Shown here: positions 1 to 11,945 of the stretch, piece by piece
Layout: each line of letters opens with the position of its first letter
Position numbering within the stretch: position 1 is the stretch's first letter
NCBI GenBank assembly: GCA_036365515.1
Contig: CM070876.1
Coordinates: 106,431,310 to 106,495,309, forward strand
DNA: 64,000 nucleotides
Direction: 5' to 3'
DNA from: Torymus aiolomorphi
Lineage: Eukaryota > Arthropoda > Insecta > Hymenoptera > Torymidae
Position numbers and translations under genes: made by a program
Notes under the pieces: generated by a model
The model's input: only the letters and a program-made list of their open reading frames with translations
Told to the model about the DNA's origin: nothing
Database searches by the model: none

Positions 1-497
1 GAATGGTATAATACTACCAATGGTATAGGCTACTGAATGATGTAATACTACCAGTTGGAAAAATAAACGAAAATAAAGATGGTACTTTTACAATCAAATG
101 TGCAAACAAAGAAGATGTACCACAAATGGAGGAATTACTGAAAAATAAAATAGGACATGATTTCAATGTTAAGCAAGCAGAACTCGAAAATCCAAGATTA
201 TTAGTGTTTAATATTGATAATAACATGGAGAGGGACGCACTTGAAGAAGACATAAATCATAGAAATTTTGAAGAAACGGATTACTTCTGTACTGTGGAGC
301 ATATATTTGAGAATAAGAAAAAGAAAACGAAAAATGCCATAATAACAGTATCAGCTGAGACATACACATTCATACGGAATAACAATTACAAATTATACAT
401 AGGTTATCAATGTTGTCGTGCTTACGATGTCATCAACATAAGACCTTGTTACAAGTGTGGTAGAATTGGCCATAGTGGGAATAAATGTAAAAACTGA
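1..497 (+). pseudogene. LINE ORF1 (nucleic-acid-binding, zinc knuckle), partial
   Basis: The reading frame is open from near the window start (no start codon seen; the first internal Met is at 126) to a TGA at 495-497. The last residues form a CCHC zinc knuckle, CYKCGRIGHSGNKC. Straight after the stop the same frame encodes a second knuckle-like motif (C-x2-C-x4-H-x4-C, about 505-545). A single nonsense change has therefore truncated a two-knuckle protein. LINE ORF1 proteins of this type bind the element RNA. The minus-strand ORF at 24217-24720 is a homologue with the same layout. Confidence 0.8.
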
Positions 498-900
498 AAT
501 GGTTGCCTACGTTGTGCAGGTCATCACCTTAAAAAAGATTGCCTTGAAAAAAAAACAAAATTAAATGTACCAATTGTTGCTATGGAAATAAAAAATACAA
601 CCTAATAAGAAACACAGAACATATAGCTACGGATACAGAAAAATGTGGGTACCTAAAGCATATAATAAATAAAAAGATTAGAACAACTGCTTATTCAATT
701 ACACCAAATATAGCAAAATTCCTGGGATTTAATGGAAATCCTCTTTACCAACTAAAATCTAATGATAAAGCAACTAACGAAGAAGTTTCATTAACATCAA
801 ACAACACAAAGGGTAACGTCATTGACAAGGAAACTAACTTACCTACAATCAATAAACAAACAGTAAACTCACAAAATCAAAAAGACATATAAGTACAATA

Positions 901-3540
901 ATGGATTTAGAATTTGAATTTGATGATAAATATGAAACAATCTTATTTAATAGTGAATCTATAAACAATTTTATGAATATTGATGATTTGTCAATACTTT
1001 TCGTCAACATAAGGCTTACAAATAAATCATAAAAATCATGAAATCTTCATCCAAAACTTTAAAACCAAGCCAGATATAATAGTTTGTGCAGAAACAGGCT
1101 TTTTACCACACCATCAATTGTATAATCTAAATGACTACAATTATGATATGTACTACAATCACAGTTATATAAGTAAATCAGATGGTGTAATTGCGTATAT
1201 TAATAAACACATTAACTCAACGCATACCACCGAAGAGGTAGATAGAGTAAATTTTCTCAATATTACTATAAATCTGAAAGAAGGAAGAAAATTGAAAATA
1301 ACCTCATTATGTAGATGTCACGACATAACAAAAAAAGAATTTTTTGAAAATCTACTTATATTTTTAAAAAGTTATAAAAATATCAAAAATCACTTTTTAA
1401 TTGGTGATTTCAATATTAATTTGATGGACAATGACCAAACAACTACAGAGTATAAGAATGATCTCTACGAATTCGGCTACATACCTTATTTTAATGCTAT
1501 TACTAGACCTAATCCTCAAGATTCAAATTTGGGAACATGTATTAACAATATGTTCTTAAAAACTGAACTTGAGAATATAAATTCTTTTAAGTTTATTCAC
1601 TATCCACTGATGATCTCAATAAAAACTATAAAAGGAAAAGAAGACTCTAAAAAGTATTATAGTTTTGTTAATTTTAATAAGTTAAATTATGAAGCTTACA
1701 AATTGAATTGGAACATCATATTAGAACATGATGATCCAAATATGGGGCTTGAATTGTTAATCAGCAATATAAAGACAGCAATAAGAAAAGCAACAGTAGT
1801 TAAGAAAACTAAGAAGAACAGACCAATAAGCAAATGGATAGCCGAAGGTATCATGAAATCCTGCTTAAATAAAGAAATACTTTATCAAAAATGGAAAAAT
1901 AGTATCGAAAATGGAAATCTGAAACAGCAATATAAAAACTATGTAAAATGGCTCAACAAAGTTATAACAGCAGCAAAATATAATTTTGATAAAAAAGAAT
2001 TTGAAAAAGTTAGTAATAACAACAAGAAAATGTGGGACTTCGTTAAAAGAAAAATTAATAAGACAAAGAATAAGAATGATAAAAAGATAGACTATTTAAC
2101 AGAAAATCAAAACAATATTTATCAAACAGAAAGTATAGCGGAAACTTTCAATACATTTTTCAGTGGTATTAGTTCGAAATTAGCAAAAGAAATTAAAAAA
2201 CCCAAAATGCAGTATAAATTACCAGAAGCGAACATATCTACCATATTTCTAGACCCTACCAACTGTAACGAGATACTCAAAAATATCTCGGAAATGAAAG
2301 AGAAGGCAGGAGGAATAGATCGCATAAATACAAAAGTCTTAAAAAACTTATGTAAGTATATAATTATCCCACTTGAACATACTTTTAACTTATGTATCGA
2401 AAAGTCGATATGGCCTAAACAACTAAAAATGGCAGAACTAGTACCTATTTTCAAATCAGGGGACAAACATCTCGCAACGAACTACAGACCAATATCATTA
2501 ATATCCAACATTGCCAAATTATTAGCAAAAATAATACATTGTCGTTTGCTGAGTTTCATAAATAAAAAAAAATATTATTAGATAACCAATTTGGATTTCG
2601 AAAAAAGAAAGGTACCAAGGATGCACTAGCCCTTATTACAAGTATTATTTACAACAATTTGAACAACAGTATACCGACTATTGCAACTTTCTTGGATTTA
2701 GCATTCGACTAAAGCCTTCGACACCGTTAATCATAATATCCTATTATCAAAACTAGAAACTTACGGAGAAACTTTTAATAGTATTAAATCTATTAAAAGA
2801 CTACCTTAGTGGAAGAACTCAAGTAGTAAAAATCAAAGACCATGTAAGTAAGGTATTACCTATAGAAACCGGAGTACCACAAGGGACCATCTTGGGACCG
2901 CTACTATTTTTAAATTATATTCATGATTTATTAACTATTATACCCAAAGAAAATATCATCTCTTATGCAGATGATACAGTAATATTAAGTATGGGATGTA
3001 CATGGGAACAAACACAGGATAATATGAACAAGTTACTAAGTGACGTCAGTACTTGGATAGCACTAAATGAATTATCTTTAAATGTGAAAAAAACTGTGTT
3101 CATGGCGCTTAGAATTTATATTAATAGTGTGCCAAATAACTTAAAAATTTTTATAGGTAATAAGGAAATTGAAAGAGTATACTACACCAAATATCTAGGT
3201 ATAATAATAAATAGTAATATGAAATGAGATAAACATATAGCGTATATTTCTAAAAGAACGAGATATCTACTTTTGATATTTAATAAATTAAGATCAATTC
3301 TCGAATCTAGACACCTAATAACTCTATACTACGCGTTTTTTAAAAGCTTGGCTAACTATGGTATTTGGGGAGATGCTTACGATAATGTACTTAAGGAACT
3401 TGAATCATTACACATTACAAAATAGAATCATAAAAATAATTAACAAATCAAAAAATCATACTTTCCAACCATTACGAATCAAAGATAACTTTAAAATAGA
3501 TTCAGTTATTTTTCATTATAATGATTTAAGGAAGAAATAG
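901..3540 (+). pseudogene. LINE ORF2: APE-type endonuclease and reverse transcriptase, broken
   Basis: An apparent start at 901 opens into endonuclease sequence that shifts frame near 1020-1035. The frame then runs 1118-2581 with the endonuclease motifs PDIIVCAET (just upstream) and GDFN (about 1405) and the N-terminal half of the RT. After a frameshift near 2580 come NQFGF and the DLA/KAFD block (about 2690-2720), another shift, and then the palm with GVPQG and the catalytic YADD (about 2964-2975). A C-terminal piece covers 3358-3540. Domain order and motifs are those of apurinic-endonuclease LINEs. At least four disruptions show it is non-functional. Confidence 0.85.
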
Positions 3541-4090
3541 ATTCAAATAGCGTTACAAGAAATAAAAGTCTTTTAATGCCAGAAATCAATAAGTCAATAA
3601 ACTTCAAAAATAATGTTATTATTGCTATGAAACTATTTAATGAATTCCGAATTGAATTAAAAACGCTAAATCTTAGTAATAAAAATATAAAGACAAAAAT
3701 TATCAACTGATACAAAGAAAAAGAAAGAAAAAAGAAAAAATGAATACCTTATAACATAATTTTTGTAAAATCAATGGATTAAAAAAAAAAAAAAAAAAAT
3801 ACTGACATATGAAAGAGCCAGGAATTCTAGATTAATTCAAGCTAATTTCTTTTTTTAAATTTATAAGAGTTTATGTAAAAGTTGAATTTTGAATATATTT
3901 TAATATAGCATATAGCTAAAAATCAACTGTATTTTAGCATGTAAGTTTAGTATAAGTGTTGTGTTAGTTTGTAAGCTACCAGACCTATGTACAGGTGTTT
4001 TGTGCACCTCTCTAGGATCCCAGCTAGGTCGGATATAGTCTTTTATATCCTGATACTAACTGCATTATGTATCTTTTGTATCATTTCTGG

Positions 4091-4115
4091 TAAATAAATA
4101 AATAAATAAATAAAT
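4091..4115 (+). repeat. TAAA tandem-repeat tail of LINE copy A
   Basis: Five to six TAAA units end the LINE and mark its 3' boundary. The reverse copy at 16655-16675 ends in the complementary TATT repeat, confirming that the repeat belongs to the element. Confidence 0.85.
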
Positions 4116-5120
4116 ATGCACGTTAAATGATGTTCACCCATATGTTTTTAACTACGAAAGAGTGATAAAACTGTAGTGAAACAAAATCGAGTTATTGACA
4201 GTTTAAGAGTTATATTTTGTAAAATATTAAAAAAATCTTTATCTTATGTTATTCAGTCTAGGAAAGTCAAATATGATATTATACAAAATACAGTGTAATT
4301 TAAAAAACCATAAGGTTTGTTATCTCTGTAGTGTTTAAGCCGAACCGGCGATCCTGAGGTAAGAGCTTATATTTCTAGGTCTTCTCTTATGTGTTCAATT
4401 GATAATAATTGTGTCTCATATCTATTTTGATGTAAGAATTCATGTGTTGCTCATATTGGTTTTCGATATTTCTAATCGATCTTTTTAAACTTCAAATATG
4501 AAAAATTTTTGAGACGCTAACTATAAAATAAAGCTCAGAATATCATGACTATATTTTGCCGTGAGAGCAATGGATTTGTTACACTTTTTCATGTTCTTGT
4601 AACCTGAATACAATAAGTGAAACAAAATACGTAGAAATGAAAACGATTAAAAATCGCCTACGAAACAAACTTGAACATAGATGATTATGTCTATGGACTA
4701 AGCTTTCTATTTTACAGATTTCAGTTTTCAATTTATTCATGTATATTATCATGCTTTTGTTTTTCCTTAAAATTATAGTAGTTTTCGGTTCTAGACCGTT
4801 GTAGTTTACGGACCAAGTGGGCGTGGTACGTCCGAGGTTCAGCGCAGCAGGGACCGGTCCTCGGACGTACCATTCCCACACGGTCCGTAAAATGCAACGG
4901 CCGTGAAGCGAACATTATTTTCCGCCATAAGTGTCCGTACTTTACGGTCTGTTTGGAGGCTTTAAAGTTGCATTTTACTTTACGGATACGCGTCTGTATA
5001 GTATATATTTTACGGCCATGTATGATGAAAATAATATTTATAATCGATTTCCTAATTTTTGATTTAATAATAATATAATACTCAAATTTATATGAGTGAT
5101 AACAAGCAATAAATGTTTAG
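4116..5120. other. Non-coding, AT-rich; possible intron upstream of the Rpn2 exon
   Basis: No gene is recognised here. The stretch contains one strong hairpin (4796-4900) and downstream GC-richer sequence (to about 5030) resembling the hairpin-bearing stretch at 13540-13800. It ends in a pyrimidine-poor but usable acceptor, TTTAG, just before the proteasome exon. Confidence 0.5.
4796..4900. repeat. Hairpin, arms of about 42 bp
   Basis: CCGTTG...CAACGG ends enclose arms that read GTTTACGGACC / GGTCCGTAAA and GTACGTCCGAGG / CCTCGGACGTAC, with a short GC-rich loop near 4845. The following sequence (reaching AACATTATTTTCCGCC) is alike in wording to 13585-13605, so the hairpin is likely part of a dispersed family. 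Confidence 0.75.
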
Positions 5121-5336
5121 TATGCTCAAGAAACTCAACATGAGAAGATTTTACGAGGACTTGCGGTGGGTATTGCATTCACAATGTATGGCCGCTTGGA
5201 AGAAGCAGATCCATTAGTTAACTCTCTTAGTGCTGATAAAGATCCAATACTACGGAGGAGTGGGATGTATACTTTAGCAATGGCTTACTGTGGGACAGGA
5301 AACAACCAAGCTATTCGTAAGCTCCTTCATGTAGCT
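5121..5336 (+). CDS. Rpn2: One exon of 26S proteasome regulatory subunit Rpn2/PSMD1
   Basis: The 216-bp exon is phase 0 at both ends (72 codons). It begins right after an AG acceptor (TTTAG at 5116-5120) and ends right before a GTGAGT donor. The translation contains [18 protein letters not shown] and [20 protein letters not shown], the highly conserved repeat region of Rpn2, the large scaffold subunit of the 19S base that docks ubiquitin receptors. There are no stops or frameshifts. I found no neighbouring Rpn2 exon within the window. This is either one exon of a gene with very long, transposon-filled introns or a captured exon. Intact splice sites and perfect frame favour a live exon, but this is unproven. 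Confidence 0.85.
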
Positions 5337-5373
5337 GTGAGTATCTAATAAAATAGTAATACAATTATTACGG

Positions 5374-5654
5374 ACGTAGGTCCTCTTTATTTCCTTGGAG
5401 ATTCGAAAGAGAGAGAGAGGGTCTCGCGGCGGCTCGTTCCCGACTGAAGAGGGCGTCCGTTCCGCCGGCTTCCTCCGTCCAACAATGTGTGGAGGGAGGT
5501 CGGATGTTCCGAGACCATAAAAGCAAAAGCTGCGCTTTTTCTAGTTCCCGGAACACCCCACGACGGCCGACGTCGACGGAAGTTCGTGTATCCGACGCCG
5601 CGCGGATCGAGCATTACACGTGGCGGCAGATTGCAAGTCTGTCTACGTGACACG
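5374..5654. repeat. GC-rich dispersed repeat, copy 1
   Basis: A block of about 280 bp starting ACGTAGGTCCTC and ending CGTGACAC. It recurs in the same orientation at 12905-13184 with roughly 90% identity by eye. It is far more GC- and CpG-rich than its surroundings and lies 37 bp after the Rpn2 exon donor site. No TIRs or coding potential were recognised, so its class is unknown. Confidence 0.85.
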
Positions 5655-5714
5655 TCCGAAACCGCGGAAACGACGGCCCCGTCGGTTAGATACTTATCGC
5701 AATTTGACACTTAA

Positions 5715-6999
5715 AATATTATATTGAATATGTGTGTGTAAGTCTCAAAGAGTTTAAGTGTTGTTTTATTTTTCGCGATGACCATTAATTGTTTGAGAGG
5801 AATAGTTTTGCTTTTACTTTACTTTTTTTGTCTTTGTTCTCTACTTTTGTTTTATTTGATATCTTATTATTACATGGGGTTAAGGTTACAGATTTTCAAT
5901 CAAGAAGTTTCTATAATTTAACGTACAACGTGTTCACAATAATAAATGTAGAATCATACTGTTGCCATTAATTTATATTTATTTTGTATCCTTAAAACTA
6001 TTACTATGCTAGTTTATGTAATATTGGTATGGGTTAATCGTTACGCTAGAAGTTTATTGACAAATATTCGCTTTGGTAACATGATGTTATGAAAATCTAT
6101 TGTAAATTCATGATAATTGACCAGAGTTTTATAATCACTCGGTTGAGCACTGGTGTAAAAGAACCAGCTTAGTATATAGTTATTGACACACATCTCAATC
6201 GGGTAGTTTACTTTTAGTATTTGTTTATTATTATTTGGTTTCCTTGTAGGTATTTTATGTATAAATATACACATATACTTTTATTGCAATTATTAACGCT
6301 CTAAAAAAAATGTATTATAAAAATAGGTATAAATAATTAGCCCACAGCAAGCAGAGTTTCTCGGACGCGGAACGCATCCGAAAACCGCATAAAAAAGAAA
6401 AAAGATAAAACAAAAAAAAAACCTTTAACGGCGGTCCATATTGGCAATACGTAAATTTTTATATTTAAATAAAAATATCAAGTTATAGCGTAGGGATTTT
6501 AAGGGATATGCGGGAGGGGATATTGTACAGTAGTACCTGTTTAATTCTAGATAATTAATATAGACAATTTTTGTAGTCCCTGCCCGTTTAAATTTTACTT
6601 TATTATAGTAGACTGCATTTTGAGTAGGTGAGATGGTGCGGTAAGCATTGTCAGCTGATGAGTGGGATGCTGGGTCCGACCTGCATCCGCCGTCAACCTT
6701 ATCGTATACTATACGTCATCGTCTGTATTATGCCGCTATCTCTTGGCTCTCTTCCTTGTTGTTATGATTGAGAACTGATACTAAGGAATTTTCTGGGTCT
6801 ATTTCCCTTACATTTATTTGGATGGCGTTTTTGCCAGAAACACTGCCTTCATTAATATGTATAACCAGTCGACCCTTAAACTTATTTGTTAATTGCGGGA
6901 TTTGGTCGTTAAGCAGCGAGTGATTTTGTTTAATTTTTGTTGGTTGCGAACGCGGGAAAGAGGTATTTTGGTCGAGTGAAAATTCATAATAATGAAATC
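5715..6999. other. No clear gene; AT-rich
   Basis: No recognised gene. The minus-strand ORF at 6728-7009 abuts the long palindrome and may be a tail of the gypsy fragment further right, but it matches nothing I know. The rest (5715-6700) shows only AT-rich sequence and A-tracts. Confidence 0.4.
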
Positions 7000-7397
7000 C
7001 CAGTGCCACAATAAGTCAAACCGGCCCTTAAAGCCACAACCTCTTCATCGACTTCCTGTCGAACTTACAAGCACGACTAAAGCTCCCGTCCCATCCGAAT
7101 TCTTGGAAATCATTAATATTAATAACAATATTTTACCTAGCGAAAATTCATCCTCAAAACTTTCTAACTCTTCACACTCCCTAATAAATATATTATTATA
7201 TTAATAAATATATTAGGGAGTGTGAAGAGTTAGAAAGTTTTGAGGATGAATTTTCGCTAGGTAAAATATTGTTATTAATATTAATGATTTCCAAGAATTC
7301 GGATGGGACGGGAGCTTTAGTCGTGCTTGTAAGTTCGACAGGAAGTCGATGAAGAGGTTGTGGCTTTAAGGGCCGGTTTGACTTATTGTGGCACTGG
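7000..7397. repeat. Long perfect palindrome, 187-bp arms
   Basis: The arm 7000-7186 is the exact reverse complement of 7211-7397 as far as I can read, with a 24-bp AT-rich spacer. Homology stops abruptly at both outer ends (positions 6999 and 7398). There are no terminal motifs or target duplications, so it looks like an inverted duplication of local sequence rather than a transposon. The right arm lies against the 3' end of the gypsy-like ORF at 7383-7793. Confidence 0.95.
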
Positions 7398-8645
7398 TAT
7401 TTGTTGATCTTCGATTAGAACCGAGCTAGTTGCAACAATACCTTCTTGTAAATAATCGCTGTTTCTCATGTATGCCAACTTCTTGTCTGTTATCACTTGA
7501 CTTAAAATTTGCTCTTGATCATCTGACATCTCTGTTGGATTTATAATTAACGGTTGTATAACGGGACAGTTTCCCTGTGGTTTAGATTTTTTGATGTATT
7601 TATGTTTTTTTTGTAATAACGCATTTTTACTCGCTTTAGAGTCTCCATTTTGGTTTGATTTTGGTGCTTGTTTTATTGATTGTTTTAAAACTTTAAGAAT
7701 TTTCGAATGCTCATTTTCATTTATTTCGTACTTACCTTCTACTTTGTTTAATTTCACATTTGATAAAATGCACTCAAAATCAATCCAATCCAAATAATCC
7801 TTGAAGTATAAATTTTCATTGTCGTCAGTTTGGGTAAGCCATCGGATCCTAATTTTTTTATTTCATTTGCTAATATTTTGTTTTGTTTGGCAAAGGTGGA
7901 AATTATTTTCCTCGTTACGAACGGCCAAGAAGTTGTTCTTTTTATAAATAATAATGACTTTATCTTTATAATCATCGCTATCGGTGTCAGTAAATGACGC
8001 TTGCCTTCGATTTTTACTTGCAGGAATTTGGCTGTCATTAAAACTCGTCATAGTTTCTTTTATTTTTGTCTCCTTCCTAATCGCACGCGAGATAAAAATT
8101 TGAACTCGCGGCGTATCCAATTTGACTCCACTTCCTTCATTCTCATGCTTGTCAGCTAATTCATATAATTTCTGCCGAGATTTTTCTGGATTTTCTACTC
8201 CATCTGCTATTACTGGATTTTCGAAAATTAAATCTTTAATATGATGAATTTCTTCCTTGCTGTAACCTTCTTTGTGAACTAAGGTAAAAATCTTTTCAGC
8301 CCTTTCTATTTTATTACTTTGAGAGCCTTCGCAATCTTTGTTTCCGTTACTTAGCACATTTTGTGTTGTCTCCGTAAATAATTCTTTAATTGAACGGAGA
8401 TCTAAATTATTTCTATTTTTAGGAGTGTCGTCCTCATCGACACTATATTTGTTTGCTATAATATTGTTTGTGTTAATGCTATTGGCGTAACTCATACGGT
8501 CATTATTTTTAGCTGGGGCTAAATTCATAAGGGGCACCCAATTGGCATTCGGACCGGGCTTGGAGGGACAAGTGCAAATGACACGACGCGTACGACCGGA
8601 TATCACTTTACACTCTTCTTGCTCGAACGGGAAAGTTATATTCAA
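7383..8645 (-). pseudogene. Unassigned gypsy-derived coding region after the protease
   Basis: Two ORFs in one frame (7863-8645, 260 residues; 7383-7793, 136 residues) are separated by stops. The first begins inside the protease C-terminal sequence and continues through Ser/Asn/Glu/Lys-rich sequence. Neither contains RT motifs, although RT usually follows the protease in this group. Function not recognised. It may be a linker or accessory region of the retroelement. Confidence 0.45.
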
Positions 8646-8990
8646 AAATACTAATGATTTGTCGGCGGCATTAATGCGAAGCCCGTATTTGGTAAGGAGA
8701 TCCCAGCCGATAAGACCATCTGTCTCAATCGGAAAATTATCAGGGACTACGTGTATTTCGCACGATGAATTATATAAAACAATATTCGTTCAGCCGAGGG
8801 TGGTACTGACTCCGGCAGTAACGCCCGTTATTTCTAAAATATTATTACGATCTAAATTAATGCTTTCGGTTAAGAGGCCGTTCTTTATAATTGAAATATC
8901 TACGCAGGTATCTAAATAAAATCTTGCCTGGCCGACGTTAAAATAATTACTTTTAAAACAAACGATGGGTGGTTTGCGTCCTGTGCAGAT
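8646..8990 (-). pseudogene. Retroviral-type aspartic protease domain, degenerate
   Basis: The reverse frame reads YLDTCVDISII (the active-site DTG is DTC here) and, about 70 residues later, a hydrophobic-DGLIGWDLL flap/second-lobe motif. This is the pattern of Ty3/gypsy proteases, which cut Gag and Pol. One in-frame stop lies between the two motifs (about 8790). The altered active-site triad and the stop indicate an inactive copy. Confidence 0.7.
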
Positions 8991-9014
8991 AAGTTGAGGA
9001 ATGTATCAAGCAGT

Positions 9015-10985
9015 TTACGCATTTAAATGACCGTTAGTTGTCTGATTGTTGCTATCTGTGGTGAAATTATTTGAAGATATATCAACTCTTTGTACCGGAG
9101 TAGAGTTCGCATTTTCAATCTGCCCGGCCGAGTTTTTTCTGTTCTGCAAAGATTCGCGATTTTCGGGCGGTTTACCCGAGTGATTGTTATTCGCGCACTG
9201 ATCATAATCACGATTGTTGTTCCGGTTGTTATTGCGAAAATTTTGATTGTTATTACGGTTACTGTAATTATTATTATTATAATTACTATAAGGATGAGCT
9301 CTAGAATTGCTACGTTCATTATTATATTGCGAATGGTTGTTCGGTATATTATTATAGTTGGGAAAATTTTCGATCCTAATTGCGCCAGTTCTAACAAGTT
9401 TGCGGAGTATAGTACACTCTGACCATGAATGGCCATTCCTTCTGCAAAATTTACAGATTGTTGTTTCATATTGACGCTTCAAGCAATCGCCCTCTTAGTG
9501 GCCTGGTTTTCCGCAATAAGTACACTGTAGTTTGGCTTTGGCTATTAAAATATTGGCTACTGGGGTCGCTGGAGGAGGAAGCATCGCTGCTTGCTGTTGT
9601 ACATGCGAATTTTGTGTCGCTGATATAGATAAATCCTCTCTGGAGGGTGTAACTTACTGTGCATTAGGTGCGTAATTGTTCCCGTATAGCCTGCGTTCTA
9701 TTAGCCTGCTTTCGTATTTAGTTGCAAAATGGATTGCGTCTCGTAGCGATGTTGGTGTTTCGAATCAAACTTGGTGGTCGAGAGGAGGCGGGAGCCCTCG
9801 CTGAAAATATTCGAGAGCGTCTCGCTCGGTTGCGTGCTTACGAATTGCTCTTTCTGCGGGGTGTAAGTCGGGGAAGGAATCGTAAATTGTGGTGAGCCGA
9901 TCGAGGAGTTTTTGAACACGCAAGCCGTAATCGCCAATCGACTCTCCTGGTTGGTATTGGACAATTTTAAGCTGGCCTACTATGTCATCCGCGAACCCTA
10001 TGTTGCCATACTGTATCGTTAGGTCTGATAAAAATCGCTCAACCGAGTTATATTGGTGTAGATTGCCAAATAACCGTCGGCCGTACGTCCAGTTAATTTA
10101 TTTGCTAACCCAAATAAAATGTCTTCTTCGTTATTTGGGAATTTGTGTAAAATTTTTCTAACAACCGCGCCGAACAAGGGCAGTTTGTCTGGGTCCCCGT
10201 CGAAATTAGAGATTTGGCTTATTGATTTTGAAAGGGAAAAGACCGAATGTTGATCGCGAGAAATCATATACGAGTTGTGCGATGGGGCATCAGAATGCGA
10301 AAATGTCTTAGTTCCTATTGGTCTTTGAAAATTATCATGTATATTTGAAGCGAGAGGGGGGTATCGAAATACGAGCTGTTATTTGGTAATTTATCAAGAT
10401 ATATATGTTTTGGCAATGTTATTACCTCTGATTTATTCGGTTTTTGTCAACGATCCATAAAGTATTCGTGCTTTGGTTGTTCGGTTATGTGTTGTAGATA
10501 AGATGAACGCGGGTTATTTAGCGAAAAAGTAGGCTCCGTGGTCTTATAATTAACCGGCGAATTTGTATACTGCGAGGAGAAGTTTTCTGGACGAGATGTT
10601 TGAAGGGGTGGCCAAGAGGGTTGCGAGGTAGATTGCGGAGAAAAGGGATCGCTAGATGCACTTAAAAATGGATCACTTTCCGGCGGCCACGTAAAATCTT
10701 TTTCATTTCGTAAAATGCTGTGTGATGACGTAAGCGTTGCAGCGGTTTCGTTTGCCGAGGAAGTAATATGAGCAGCGTCTGGGCTTTGTGAACCTGACGC
10801 GTCGACACGCATTTGAATTTCACGTAAAATATCTTTTAATTTGTCGTCATTAAGAGAATGTAAAAGTACTTCAGATTTAATATCGGTCGGGCAGTTACGT
10901 ATAGTCGAAGTTAGTTCATCGGCCGTAATATAAGGCTGTATAGATGAATTACCTTCTTTAAAAATATTATTTATGTCGACTGCAA
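9015..10985 (-). pseudogene. Gypsy-like gag, frameshifted
   Basis: Pieces at 10447-10985 (acidic N-terminal region and Ser/Pro-rich stretch), 10019-10267 (gag core with FDGDPDKLPLF and KLTGRTADGYL), 9701-9964 and 9015-9482 lie in three frames. The last piece opens with a zinc knuckle, CKFCRRNGHSWSEC, followed by an Asn/Arg-rich tail. The core motif is typical of Ty3/gypsy capsid proteins and the knuckle of nucleocapsid. Confidence 0.75.
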
Positions 10986-11186
10986 TTTACTATCAACTGA
11001 TAAGAATTTTTCTATCCGTCTTACAGTCTTACAAATTAAATTAAAATAATTAATATTTATGGCAGTCAGATTGCCCTTGTTTATAATCACCCCCGCAGAA
11101 TCTGAAATAAAAACTTAATTAAAACCTGAAAAAAACTTTGTTAGCAAAGGACGATCTGACTGCCCACCACCACCACATTGTCCAAC

Positions 11187-11215
11187 GTTTCGAGCCCGCT
11201 CCGGCTCCTCCTCAG
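11187..11215 (-). ncRNA. Candidate hammerhead ribozyme core in Penelope terminal repeat
   Basis: On the minus strand, CTGAGGAG is followed by a stem GAGCC/GGCTC with a short loop and then CGAAAC. This is the order of conserved hammerhead blocks (CUGANGA, stem II, GAAA). The mirror copy in the other arm (12055-12083, plus strand) has CCGAGGAG, with the invariant U replaced by C. Stems I and III were not established. Confidence 0.45.
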
Positions 11216-11224
11216 GTAGATTTT

Positions 11225-11945
11225 TAAATTTTGATTCTCACCACCAATTCGGAAACAAGACAGGTGCGATCAAAGGTGTCATTGACAGAGCGATTAAATT
11301 GTCACATAAAGATTTTAGGAAAAAGAATTTAAATTTAGTTAGAGAAACATTTATTAAGAATAGTTATCCGGTAAAATTTATTGACAAAATGATTGATGAG
11401 AGAGTGGGGAAATTTATAATGGTGGATTGAAGCAGCGGGTAGATAATCAAACAAGGAATAGAAATGGAAAGAACGCATATTTTAGTTTACCATATGTTAG
11501 AGGTTTGTCGGAAAGGATTAAAAGGGTTTTTAGTAAACATAATATTCAAGTTTTCTTTAGAAACGATAATAATTTAGAAAGGTTATTTAGTAATTGTAAA
11601 GACAAGGATGATAAATGTTTAAAATCAGGAGTAGTTTATAAAATTAATTGTAGGGATTGTAATGGTTGTTATATTGGTCAAACGGGTAGATATTTGAAAA
11701 AGAGAATATATGAACATCAATATAGTTTACGCAGCTCAAGTTGTACATCGGGTTTGAAAGAACATTGTTTAAATAGTTTGCATTCTTTCGATTTTGGGAG
11801 TGTGGATATTTTGGAACAAGGGATTAAGAATAAATATAAGAGGGAAAGCCTTGAAAGTATTCACATTCTAAGAAATCAGAATAATGTAAATTTAATGATA
11901 GAGTCAAGTAAATTAGATAACATTTATCATTCTTTATTAATTTAA
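11225..11945 (+). pseudogene. Penelope-like RT tail and GIY-YIG endonuclease
   Basis: From 11225 an open frame reads the RT-to-endonuclease connector, with NLVRETFIKNSYP and a TGA at about 11428. The frame 11427-11945 (172 residues) then carries GVVYKINCRDC, the diagnostic CYIGQTGRYLKKRIYEH (GIY-YIG core with its Arg) and a downstream LKEHC block. GIY-YIG endonucleases nick target DNA for retrotransposition. The RT palm is missing and there is a frame change at about 11428, so it is inactive. Confidence 0.85.

Larger units (their letters stand above)
1..4115 (+). mobile_element. Decayed LINE (non-LTR retrotransposon), copy A
   Basis: A plus-strand LINE that enters at the left window edge. 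It has a zinc-knuckle ORF1, an endonuclease/reverse-transcriptase ORF2 broken into at least four frames, an AT-rich 3' region and a terminal TAAA tandem repeat (4091-4115). Tandem-repeat tails in place of plain poly(A) are known from the Jockey/I/R1 group of insect LINEs, so that affiliation is an inference. The same family recurs on the minus strand at 21150-24940, and a 5'-truncated copy ends at 16655. The 5' boundary and target duplication lie outside the window. The multiple stops and frameshifts make this copy inactive. Confidence 0.9.

Noticed and set aside
9023..9469. Ile/Thr-rich ORFs overlapping the zinc-knuckle region
   Set aside because: Out-of-frame reading of the Asn-rich codons (AAT/AAC) in the gag tail.
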